A model generated the notes under the pieces. That model saw only the letters and a list, made by a program, of their open reading frames with translations. It was not told where the DNA came from and searched no databases. Both the position numbers and the translations under genes were made by a program. A DNA stretch of 64,000 nt, taken from contig NZ_AEEA01000050.1 of NCBI RefSeq assembly GCF_000297095.1, forward strand, positions 139,548-203,547, given 5' to 3'. The DNA comes from Treponema primitia ZAS-1. Lineage in GTDB: Bacteria; Spirochaetota; Spirochaetia; Treponematales; Breznakiellaceae. Positions 16,201 through 23,906 of the stretch are shown here, one piece after another (position 1 is the stretch's first letter; every line of letters starts with the position of its first letter).

Positions 16201-17283
16201 ATGAAAAAAGGTAAGTCCCCGGGGTTATTCATTTCCCTTTTGCTTATTACCATGCTTGCGGCCTGTTCCGGACGAAATTCGGGAACCAAGACCGCTGGGA
16301 CCGATGATATTACGGTGGTCTTTGTGCCAAAGGTTACGGGTAACGCCTTTTTTGAGTCCGCCAACAAGGGCGCCCAGGAATACGCCGCCAAGAACGGCTT
16401 TAAAATAAAATACGATGGAAGTCCCGAGGCGCTTATTGAAAATCAGGTTGCCATCATTGAGCGGGCCATTGCGGAGAAGGCCCAGGCCCTCTCCATCTCT
16501 TCCCTGGACGCCAAAGCCCTGGATGGGGTGATGAAAAAAGCCTTGGCCGCGGGTATAAAGGTAACAACCTGGGACTCGGATGTCTCTGGCGATGCCCGGC
16601 AGATCATGGTTTCCCAGGGGACCCCGGATCAGCTGGGGAAAATGCTGGTGGAAATGGGGGCGAAAAGCCTGAGCGGCCGGGGTATCAACCTGGACGGCCC
16701 GGTAAGCTACGTCTGGCATTATTCCCAGGCGACGGTAACGGATCAAAATTCCTGGCAGGCCGCGGGGGAACGGTACATCCGCGCCGCCTATCCCAGTTGG
16801 CGGAATGTAAACCCCGATAACTATTACAGCGGCCAGGACCCGGATAAGGCCATCGCTGTTGGGGAGGAGATCCTGAAAACTCACCCCGCCATTGATTTGA
16901 TCATCTGTAACGATTCTACCTCCCTGCCGGGTCAGGCCCAGGCGGCGAAGAACCTTGGCTTTAACGCAGGGAGTATAACTATCACCGGCTTTGCTTCACC
17001 TAACTCCATGCGGGACTACTGCAAGGAGGGTATTCTGGAGCGATGGGGCCTTTGGGATTGTCAGATCCAGGGCGCCCTGGGGTGTTACTTGGCCTATTAT
17101 CTGGCAACGGGGAAACAGCTGCAGGTGGGCGGCCGGGTGGACGTACCGGATATCGGCATCGTCGAGGTGATGCCTAATACGGTTCTGGACAGCGCGGCCT
17201 ATACATCCGTGGATTCCGGGGTAGTGCTCCTGCCGGCGCGTACGGAATTTACCATCAATAATGTGGATAACTATGATTTTTAG
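16201..17283 (+). CDS. LsrB-like periplasmic sugar/AI-2-type binding lipoprotein
   Basis: 360 residues. Lipoprotein signal MKKGKSPGLFISLLLITMLA with lipobox MLAAC. The mature part aligns by eye along its length with LsrB, the AI-2 receptor: VPKVTGNAFFESANKGAQE, VTTWDSDVSGDARQ, QGTPDQLGKMLVEM, ATVTDQNSWQ, then GFASPNSMRDYCKEGILERW, VEVMPNTV and a final NYDF. LsrB ligand residues corresponding to Lys35, Asp116, Asp166 and Gln167 are kept; the Pro220/Ala222 positions appear as Asn/Ser (ICNDSTSLP). It may therefore bind AI-2, rhamnose or a related sugar. No permease or ATPase is nearby; an FMN lipoprotein and a hybrid kinase follow, so it probably feeds a sensor. Confidence 0.88.
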   Translation: MKKGKSPGLFISLLLITMLAACSGRNSGTKTAGTDDITVVFVPKVTGNAFFESANKGAQEYAAKNGFKIKYDGSPEALIENQVAIIERAIAEKAQALSISSLDAKALDGVMKKALAAGIKVTTWDSDVSGDARQIMVSQGTPDQLGKMLVEMGAKSLSGRGINLDGPVSYVWHYSQATVTDQNSWQAAGERYIRAAYPSWRNVNPDNYYSGQDPDKAIAVGEEILKTHPAIDLIICNDSTSLPGQAQAAKNLGFNAGSITITGFASPNSMRDYCKEGILERWGLWDCQIQGALGCYLAYYLATGKQLQVGGRVDVPDIGIVEVMPNTVLDSAAYTSVDSGVVLLPARTEFTINNVDNYDF

Positions 17284-17749
17284 TTCTTCCGCCAAGGGGC
17301 TGCTCTTCAATCTATTTGTAAGCCTTCTCCTCGTGCTGGGTTTATCCGCCTGTTCAGTAAGCGAATCCGGCGGGGACAAACTGCAGGATGGATATTTCAC
17401 AGCGGCGGCCGCAGAATTTGACGCCAATGGCTGGAAGGAGTGCATCACCATTTATATCGATAATAACCGGATAGTAACCGTGGAGTACAATGCAAAAAAT
17501 GCCAGCGGCTTTCTCAAATCCTGGGATATGGAATACATGCGCCAGATGAGCGCCGTAGCGGGGAACTATCCTACCAAATACACCAGGGTTTATGCACAGG
17601 CCCTGCTAAACCGGCAGGATCCGGACAAAATTGACGCCCTCGCCGGGGCTACGCATTCCTATAAATCCTTTAAGGTTCTGGCTAGGGCAGTTATAGATCA
17701 GGCAAGGGCGGGGGATAAAAAAGTTGCCCTGGTCGAATTATCAGATTAG
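17273..17749 (+). CDS. FMN-binding-domain lipoprotein (ApbE substrate)
   Basis: 158 residues from ATG 17273, overlapping the 3' end of the LsrB-like gene by 11 bp (ATG 17261 is also in frame; neither has a clear ribosome site, so coupling is likely). Lipoprotein signal ending GLSAC (Cys 27), then one small FMN_bind-like domain. The flavinylation motif DALAGATHS (Thr about 127) fits the D-x-x-[SA]-GAT-x-[ST] target of ApbE. The protein should carry covalent FMN on the outer face of the inner membrane. Encoded between a binding protein and a histidine kinase and close to apbE, it may report redox state to, or pass electrons within, the sensor complex. Confidence 0.85.
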   Translation: MIFSSSAKGLLFNLFVSLLLVLGLSACSVSESGGDKLQDGYFTAAAAEFDANGWKECITIYIDNNRIVTVEYNAKNASGFLKSWDMEYMRQMSAVAGNYPTKYTRVYAQALLNRQDPDKIDALAGATHSYKSFKVLARAVIDQARAGDKKVALVELSD

Positions 17750-17762
17750 CAGGGACAGGGGA

Positions 17763-20700
17763 ATGAAGCAGGAAAAAAGCATAACCACCAACATAGCCTT
17801 AACCGCGGTACTGGTAGTTGTTATTCTTACCGTAGGCCTGGTATCGGTTATGGTCTATTTTATGAATTCCCTCACCGATACAACCCTGATCCGTGTGCTG
17901 CAAACCACCGCTAAAACGGCGGCGGAAAGCGTTGAGGGGAACCTGCATAACATGGCGGATCGTTTTTTTATGATCCGCAGTAACGCTATATTTTCCGAAC
18001 AGTTTTCTTCCCGCCGTTCTGTGTTGGACCATGCCACATCGGGTATTGAATTTGTATGGCTTGGCCTCTACCGGGCCGACGGCGTTCTCCAGGAGGGAAG
18101 TGAGAATTCCCCCCGTAGTATTTCTGACCGGGTACTTTTTGATAAGATCCGGGAAACCCGGAATCTGGTAATCGATGATACATCCGTGGGCGCCAACGGC
18201 CTGGAAATTTCTATGGGCATCCCCATCAACGAAACTGCGGCGCCCTTGTATCTGGTGGGAAGTTACCGCTACGACGTTCTGGGGGATGTGCTGAACAATA
18301 TTAATATCAATGCCCGGGGCGCCGCATTTATTATTAATGAAGAGGGAAATTTGGTTGCCCACCGGGATCTGGGCCGGGTCTTTAGCAAGGAACACATAAG
18401 CCGCAGCCTAGGTTATGGCCAGGCAGTACAGGATATAGTAGATCTGATGAAACAGGGCCAGACCGGATCCGCCAGTATCGCCGGGGCCGAGGAGCGGATC
18501 TTTATAAGCTACGCCCCCATCAGGGGAACCCTTTGGTCATTGGGCATCGAAGCGCCCCGTATAGATTTTATAGCGCCCCTCAGGGTGGCAGTTATCGTAA
18601 GTGTTATCTTCATGTTGGCGGCCATCGTTTTTTTCATCATAGTCTACAACGCCGCTCTCAGGCATATACTCACGACACCCCTTCGGCTTATTACCGAAAA
18701 CGCCCGGGATCTTGCCCTGGGAAAATTTGACAATACCCTGCCCAAGGAAATTACCAAGCGGACCGATGAAATAGGCCGCCTGGGTTCCACCTTTATTTCT
18801 ATGACCAAAACCATCCACTCGGCGATCCACGATATCCGCGGCCTTGCGGATACAGCCCGGGCGGGCTTCATGAATGATCGGGCGGACCCTTCCTCCTACC
18901 AGGGGGATTACCATCTCATCATCTCCGGAATAAATTCAATGCTGGACATCTTCTGTTCCCACCTCAACGCCATGCCCAATGCTCTGGCTTTGTTCGATGG
19001 AGAACGCAGATGTATCTACCTCAATCAAACCATGGAGGATATCCTTACCCACCATCACTTCGATAAGAATGATCCCGCCCTGCTTTCTGCCATACTTGTA
19101 GCCGGCAAGGAGACCGGAACGGAATTTCTGGAAGCCCTGGCTTTTTCTCTCTTTACGGCGGGCACACGTGTCGGGGATACCAGCCATGCCGAACTGGTCA
19201 TCACCGACAGTGTTGGTGATGACCTGAGTTACAACATGACCCTGAGGCGTATCGGTAACGAGGGTACCGGGACGGACGCGCAATTCGGCTGCGTGATGAT
19301 GATCCTGAGCGATGTTACCATGCTTGCACGGGCGCGGATTGAAGCAGAGGCGGCCAGCAGCGCCAAGAGCAACTTCCTGGCCAATATGAGCCACGAAATG
19401 CGCACCCCCATGAATGCTATCATCGGTATGACAACCCTGGCAAAATCGTCCAATGAAATTGAACGGAAAGATTATTGCCTCAATAAAATTGAAGGAGCCT
19501 CCATTCATCTCCTGGGGGTTATCAATGATGTTCTTGATATGTCAAAAATCGAGGCGAATAAATTTGATCTTTCCTATACGGACTTTAATTTTGAAAAAAT
19601 GATCCAGCGTGTAGTAAATGTAATCAACGCTAAGGTTGACGAGCGGCATCAGGATTTTAATATACGCCTTGACCCGAATATACCCCCCTCGCTTATCGGG
19701 GATGAGCAGCGGCTTGCCCAGGTAATTACTAATCTTCTTTCCAACGCCGTAAAATTTACCCCCGAAGAGGGAACCATTAAACTTATCGCCTCCTTTATCA
19801 AGGAAGAGCAGGATACCTGCACCGTAAAGATTGAGGTAATCGATTCGGGGATAGGCATCAGCGACGAACAGAAGGCAAAGCTCTTTGGCTCTTTCCAGCA
19901 GGCCGATTCAAGCATATCCCGGCGTTTTGGCGGAACCGGTCTGGGGCTTGCCATATCAAAACGGATCGTGGAGATGATGGGGGGCGGCATCTGGGTACAT
20001 TCCAAGCCAGGTGAGGGTTCCACCTTCGGCTTCACATTCGAGGTTAAGCGGGGAGAGGAAATCCGGCAAAGCCTGTTGAAGGACGGAGTAAACCTGACTA
20101 ATCTCCGCATCCTGGCGGTGGACGATGATCCTGATATCCGGGATTCTTTCTCAGAATTTCTGCGTCAGTTTTCGCTTAAGGGGGATATCGCCATCGGCGG
20201 AGATGAGGCCTTGGATCTGATAGAAAAAAACGGCCCCTACGATCTGTACTTTGTGGATTGGAAGATGCCCGGCCTGGACGGTATCGAACTTTCCCGCCGG
20301 ATCAAGGCGGGAAATCCTGAAACATCGTCCCATAAGTCGGTAGTAATAATGATCTCCGCAGCGGAATGGACCACCATTGAGGGGGAGGCGAAAAAAGCAG
20401 GGGTGGATCGTTTCCTTTCGAAGCCCCTGTTTCCCTCCACGGTGGCGGATATCATAAACGATTGTCTGGGCCAGGGCAATGAGCATGTGGGTGAAAATTC
20501 CGCCATGGCGGATAACTTCAAGGGTTTTCGTCTCCTTTTAGCGGAGGATATTGATATCAACCGGGAGATCGTGATGGCCCTGCTGGAGCCGACGGAGCTT
20601 GAAATCGACTGCGCGGAAAATGGCGCCGAAGCCGTTGAGCTGTTCAAAAAAAATGCGGATAGCTACGATATGATATTTATGGATATCCAGATGCCCGAAA

Positions 20701-20921
20701 TGGACGGTTACGAAGCTACCCGCCGTATCCGTGCCCTGGATGAGGGAAGGGCAAAAAATATTCCCATCGTGGCAATGACCGCAAATGTGTTTCGCCAGGA
20801 CATTGAAAGGTGCCTTGCCGCCGGTATGAACGATCATGTGGGAAAGCCCCTGGACTTTGATGAAGTATTAGCAAAACTGCGAAAATATCTACCCCAGGGA
20901 TCTTCCGGCAAAACCCCATGA
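17763..20921 (+). CDS. Hybrid sensor histidine kinase, two receiver domains
   Basis: 1052 residues from ATG 17763 (AGGGG site upstream). Order: TM1 (about 9-33); large periplasmic Cache-like sensor (about 38-270); TM2 (about 272-300); HAMP (about 305-365); a PAS-like segment (about 395-520); HisKA with NFLANMSHEMRTPMNAIIG, His about 543; HATPase_c (LLSNAVKFTPEEG, DSGIGISDEQ, FGGTGLGLAISKRIVEMMGG); receiver 1 from about 780 (VDDDPD, VDWKMPGLDG, SKPL); receiver 2 from about 920 (AEDIDINRE, MDIQMPEMDGYEATRRIR, GKPL). No Hpt domain or separate regulator is nearby, so output is unclear. Architecture parallels LuxQ, with an LsrB-like partner two genes upstream. Confidence 0.93.
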   Translation: MKQEKSITTNIALTAVLVVVILTVGLVSVMVYFMNSLTDTTLIRVLQTTAKTAAESVEGNLHNMADRFFMIRSNAIFSEQFSSRRSVLDHATSGIEFVWLGLYRADGVLQEGSENSPRSISDRVLFDKIRETRNLVIDDTSVGANGLEISMGIPINETAAPLYLVGSYRYDVLGDVLNNININARGAAFIINEEGNLVAHRDLGRVFSKEHISRSLGYGQAVQDIVDLMKQGQTGSASIAGAEERIFISYAPIRGTLWSLGIEAPRIDFIAPLRVAVIVSVIFMLAAIVFFIIVYNAALRHILTTPLRLITENARDLALGKFDNTLPKEITKRTDEIGRLGSTFISMTKTIHSAIHDIRGLADTARAGFMNDRADPSSYQGDYHLIISGINSMLDIFCSHLNAMPNALALFDGERRCIYLNQTMEDILTHHHFDKNDPALLSAILVAGKETGTEFLEALAFSLFTAGTRVGDTSHAELVITDSVGDDLSYNMTLRRIGNEGTGTDAQFGCVMMILSDVTMLARARIEAEAASSAKSNFLANMSHEMRTPMNAIIGMTTLAKSSNEIERKDYCLNKIEGASIHLLGVINDVLDMSKIEANKFDLSYTDFNFEKMIQRVVNVINAKVDERHQDFNIRLDPNIPPSLIGDEQRLAQVITNLLSNAVKFTPEEGTIKLIASFIKEEQDTCTVKIEVIDSGIGISDEQKAKLFGSFQQADSSISRRFGGTGLGLAISKRIVEMMGGGIWVHSKPGEGSTFGFTFEVKRGEEIRQSLLKDGVNLTNLRILAVDDDPDIRDSFSEFLRQFSLKGDIAIGGDEALDLIEKNGPYDLYFVDWKMPGLDGIELSRRIKAGNPETSSHKSVVIMISAAEWTTIEGEAKKAGVDRFLSKPLFPSTVADIINDCLGQGNEHVGENSAMADNFKGFRLLLAEDIDINREIVMALLEPTELEIDCAENGAEAVELFKKNADSYDMIFMDIQMPEMDGYEATRRIRALDEGRAKNIPIVAMTANVFRQDIERCLAAGMNDHVGKPLDFDEVLAKLRKYLPQGSSGKTP

Positions 20922-21682
20922 AGCAGAAACAACCCTACACAATTATTCACGAAGATGATCATATTATAGCGGTAAACAAGGCTGCGGGTATTGCCGTAAG
21001 CGGAGACCGCTGGGATGAGTCCCGGGAACGGCTGGACAAGCTGCTGGGCAGTTTTTATAACGGCCCTATCTTTATTGTACACCGCCTTGACCGGGACACA
21101 TCGGGGATCATCGTCTTTGCCCGGGACGAAGACACCCACCGGTACCTCTCTAAGGCCTTCGAATCCCGTGAGGTGGAGAAAATCTACTGCGCCATAGTTC
21201 ACGGACGGCCTCTGTGGGCGGAAACGGACTGTGACCTTGCGCTGGCTCCGGATGGAGACAAGCTGCACCGGACCGTTGTCGATAAACACCATGGCAAAAG
21301 ATCCTTCACCCATTTCCGCCTTCTCCTTGCCGCCGGCGCCTATTCTGTTGTGGAAGCCCGCCCTGCCTCAGGCCGTACCCATCAAATCCGGGTCCATCTG
21401 GCCAGCCTGGGCCACCCCGTGGTCTGCGACCCCCTCTACGGTTCCCGCAACAGTCCTAAGCCGGTCTACCTATCGGGGTTCAAAAAAGGCTGGCGCGGCG
21501 ATCCCCTGGCCGAAAAGCCCCTCCTGGACCGCCTGGGCCTTCACGCCGCCGCTCTGAGTCTTCCATACCCGCCCGGCTTGGACAACAAGCTCACCCTACA
21601 GGCGCCGCTGCCCCGGGACATGACGGCGTTGATTAAGCAGATGGAGAAAGCTGCGGGAACATTGATGTCTAACGTTATATAA
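20918..21682 (+). CDS. RluA/RluD-family pseudouridine synthase
   Basis: 254 residues. Isomerises uridine to pseudouridine in rRNA or tRNA. Seen: IIHEDDHIIAVNKAAGIAVSG, the catalytic motif HRLDRDTSGIIVFAR (catalytic Asp), and RPASGRTHQIRVHLASLGHP with VCDPLYG. There is no N-terminal S4 RNA-binding domain, which places it closer to the short RluA/RluC-like members. It overlaps the histidine kinase gene by 4 bp (ATGA) but has no obvious functional link. Exact target site cannot be assigned. Confidence 0.92.
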   Translation: MKQKQPYTIIHEDDHIIAVNKAAGIAVSGDRWDESRERLDKLLGSFYNGPIFIVHRLDRDTSGIIVFARDEDTHRYLSKAFESREVEKIYCAIVHGRPLWAETDCDLALAPDGDKLHRTVVDKHHGKRSFTHFRLLLAAGAYSVVEARPASGRTHQIRVHLASLGHPVVCDPLYGSRNSPKPVYLSGFKKGWRGDPLAEKPLLDRLGLHAAALSLPYPPGLDNKLTLQAPLPRDMTALIKQMEKAAGTLMSNVI

Positions 21683-21768
21683 AAAACAAAATGGTTTTCC
21701 GTGGGGATGGAGCGTAGCGGAATCAGTTCATCGAAGTATTCGAGCAGATCATCGTAACTATTTTTAAC

Positions 21769-21799
21769 GTAGTGCTGGCACGGCTACTGTAGTGCTGGC
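21769..21799. repeat. Short tandem direct repeat
   Basis: GTAGTGCTGGC occurs at 21769-21779 and 21789-21799, period 20 bp, in the gap between the convergent pseudouridine synthase and cheB genes. No terminator with a T tract is visible in this gap. Confidence 0.6.
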
Positions 21800-21803
21800 G
21801 CTA

Positions 21804-22943
21804 TTATCGCTGCGCCTTGGCGACATCGCAGATCCGTCTGGCCATTTTTTCCAGAGATACCTGCTCCTGCACATGACCCAGTTCAAAGGCCACCCGGGGC
21901 ATACCGTAAACTACCGCCGATGTTTCATCCTGGCCCAGGGTCATTCCGCCTTCCTTGTAGATGGTACCCAACTGCTGGGCGCCGTCCCGTCCCATACCGG
22001 TCATGATCACCCCCAGGGCGTGGTTTTGATACACCAAGGCTACCGACGCGAAGAGCACATCCGCAGAAGGCCGGTGTCCGCTTACCAATGGCGCATCGGA
22101 AAGGTGGGCAACCACCCCGCCGCCGCGGCGTTCAACTTCCAGGTGCTTGTTTCCCTGGGCAATGAGGATGCGGCCGGGGAGTATGGCGTCCCCTTCTTCG
22201 GCTTCCTTTACATCCAGGGGGCAGAGCCGGTCGAGGCTCTTGGCAAATTCGTTGGTAAAGCCCTGGGGCATATGCTGAACCACCACGATGGGTACCGTAA
22301 GGTCCTTATCCAGGTTTGCAAAAACTATCCGCAGGGCATCGGGCCCGCCGGTGGAGATACCGATGGCGACAATTTCTGTCTTTGCGGGTTTGCGTACCGG
22401 AACCAGCGGCTTTGCTGCTGCTCCGGAGACACCCAGTATGGAGCTTACCGAACCGGGCTTGGCGCTGGTCAGGGGGGTAATGGTTTTCGCGGTGAAATCA
22501 ATGGCGGGAACTACCTTTCTGCCCTGGCTGCGCCGGTATTGGCCGCCATAGCCCAGGAGCATCCCCACCAGGGTATCCTTTACGGTATGGATATCTTCGG
22601 AAACCGAGCCCGAAGGTTTCTGGATAAAGTCACTGGCCCCAAGAGCGAGGGCCTCCATGGTTATCTCCGCGCCCCGGGCGGCAATGGAGGAAAGAATGAC
22701 CACCGGAATGGTGATCCCCAATTTTTTCCGTTCCTTGAGGAATTCGATGCCGTTCATTTCCGGCATTTCCAGGTCCAGAACGATAATATCCGGATTAACC
22801 CGGGGTATCTTTTGCAGGGCGAAGATGCCATTCATGGCCTTTTCGGCGATGACCAGCCCCGGTGTGGCTTCTATCATCCTGCCAATGAGGTTACGCATTA
22901 GCGCCGAATCATCAACAATTAATACTGCAACATCTTCAGCCAC
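21804..22943 (-). CDS. cheB: Chemotaxis protein-glutamate methylesterase CheB
   Basis: 379 residues. N-terminal receiver (VLIVDDSALMRNLIGRMI; phospho-Asp in VLDLEMPEMNGIEFLKE; KP at KPSGS) joined to the C-terminal methylesterase/deamidase domain with GISTGGPDALR (catalytic Ser), VQHMPQGFTNEFAKSLD (catalytic His) and IMTGMGRDGAQQL (catalytic Asp). It demethylates receptor glutamates when phosphorylated by CheA. GTG start at 22943 with TAGGAG upstream; 28 nt after cheR, with which it forms the adaptation pair. Part of flagellar chemotaxis, standard in treponemes. Confidence 0.95.
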   Translation of the reverse strand: MAEDVAVLIVDDSALMRNLIGRMIEATPGLVIAEKAMNGIFALQKIPRVNPDIIVLDLEMPEMNGIEFLKERKKLGITIPVVILSSIAARGAEITMEALALGASDFIQKPSGSVSEDIHTVKDTLVGMLLGYGGQYRRSQGRKVVPAIDFTAKTITPLTSAKPGSVSSILGVSGAAAKPLVPVRKPAKTEIVAIGISTGGPDALRIVFANLDKDLTVPIVVVQHMPQGFTNEFAKSLDRLCPLDVKEAEEGDAILPGRILIAQGNKHLEVERRGGGVVAHLSDAPLVSGHRPSADVLFASVALVYQNHALGVIMTGMGRDGAQQLGTIYKEGGMTLGQDETSAVVYGMPRVAFELGHVQEQVSLEKMARRICDVAKAQR

Positions 22944-22971
22944 AATCTACTCCTATAAAGAGGCGTTGTCC

Positions 22972-23793
22972 CTAGATCCATTTCCTGTACAGGGTTGCCC
23001 ACTGGGTTTTTACAAATTCAAATTTGGTGTTCATCCCAAAGAGGGATTCCGAATGGCCGATGAAGAGGAAGGCCTTGGATGCCATGGAATCCCAGAACCG
23101 GCCTACAACTCCGGCTTGGGTAACTTCGTCAAAATAGATGATCACGTTCCGGCAGAATATGATATCCAGATTACGCTGGCCCGAATCGTTTTTTAGATTG
23201 TGGTAGTCAAAGCGTATTTTAGACATGATTTCCGCCTTGACCTTATATCCCCCGGCAACTTTATCAAAGTACTTTTTCAGATAATTTTCGGGGATACCCT
23301 CTATCCGGCTGTCGGCGTAGAACCCTTCCTTACCGGTCATGAGGCATTTTAGGCTGATATCGCTGGCAACTATCTCAAATTTCCAGGGTGGGGGCAGGAT
23401 TTCGGTTAAAAGCATGGCGATAGTATAGGGTTCTTCCCCGGTAGAACAGCCGGCGCTCCAGATTTTGATGGTAGTATTCCCCGTGGGCTTCTTGATATTC
23501 ATCAATTCCGGGATAACATGGTGCTCCAGGGCATCAAAATGGGCTTGATTGCGGAAGAACCGGGTTAGATTGGTGGTAACCGAGTCGAGAAAACCCTTGA
23601 GCGCCTCTTTATCCTTGGAAATGGTACTGAAATAGGACGTCAGCGTTACCCCAGGGGTAGTCCTGAGCCGTTCCTTGAGTCTGCCCTCCAAGATTGAGCG
23701 GTTTGTTTTTGTAAAGTTGATACCGCTCTCATTATAAATAAGATCGCGATACCGTTCAAAATCAGCATCCGTCAAAACAATCTCATCTGCCAT
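22972..23793 (-). CDS. cheR: Chemotaxis protein methyltransferase CheR
   Basis: 273 residues. SAM-dependent methylation of chemoreceptor glutamates. N-terminal all-alpha CheR domain (FERYRDLIYNESGINF) followed by the methyltransferase domain: IWSAGCSTGEEPYTIAMLL (SAM site), CRNVIIYFD and LFIGHSESL. In-frame ATGs at 23829, 23802 and 23799 lie upstream, but a near-perfect promoter (23801-23829) overlaps them; its -10 ends 7 nt before ATG 23793, so I start there and predict a leaderless message. cheB follows in the same direction. Confidence 0.93.
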   Translation of the reverse strand: MADEIVLTDADFERYRDLIYNESGINFTKTNRSILEGRLKERLRTTPGVTLTSYFSTISKDKEALKGFLDSVTTNLTRFFRNQAHFDALEHHVIPELMNIKKPTGNTTIKIWSAGCSTGEEPYTIAMLLTEILPPPWKFEIVASDISLKCLMTGKEGFYADSRIEGIPENYLKKYFDKVAGGYKVKAEIMSKIRFDYHNLKNDSGQRNLDIIFCRNVIIYFDEVTQAGVVGRFWDSMASKAFLFIGHSESLFGMNTKFEFVKTQWATLYRKWI

Positions 23794-23800
23794 ATACATC

Positions 23801-23829
23801 ATAGTAAGGGTTGTATGAAATAGTGTCAA
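23801..23829 (-). promoter_or_regulatory. Promoter of cheR giving a leaderless mRNA
   Basis: Minus-strand TTGACA (23824-23829), exactly 17 bp, TACTAT (23801-23806); only 7 nt separate the -10 from ATG 23793. No Shine-Dalgarno is present. Confidence 0.7.
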
Positions 23830-23869
23830 TTATTCATCTAGCAATATACGCGAAAACTGCCCTTTTACG

Positions 23870-23898
23870 TTGACTAATGGATACCGCATCGGGATAAT
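23870..23898 (+). promoter_or_regulatory. Promoter of pyrG giving a leaderless mRNA
   Basis: TTGACT (23870-23875), 17 bp, GATAAT (23893-23898); 8 nt to ATG 23907 and no Shine-Dalgarno. Divergent from the cheR promoter. Confidence 0.65.
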
Positions 23899-23906
23899 AC
23901 TACCAC

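Noticed and set aside
21792..22901. Long open frame (369 codons) antisense to cheB
   Set aside because: Fully overlaps cheB, which has intact receiver and esterase motifs; the antisense frame has no recognisable domain and no ribosome site.
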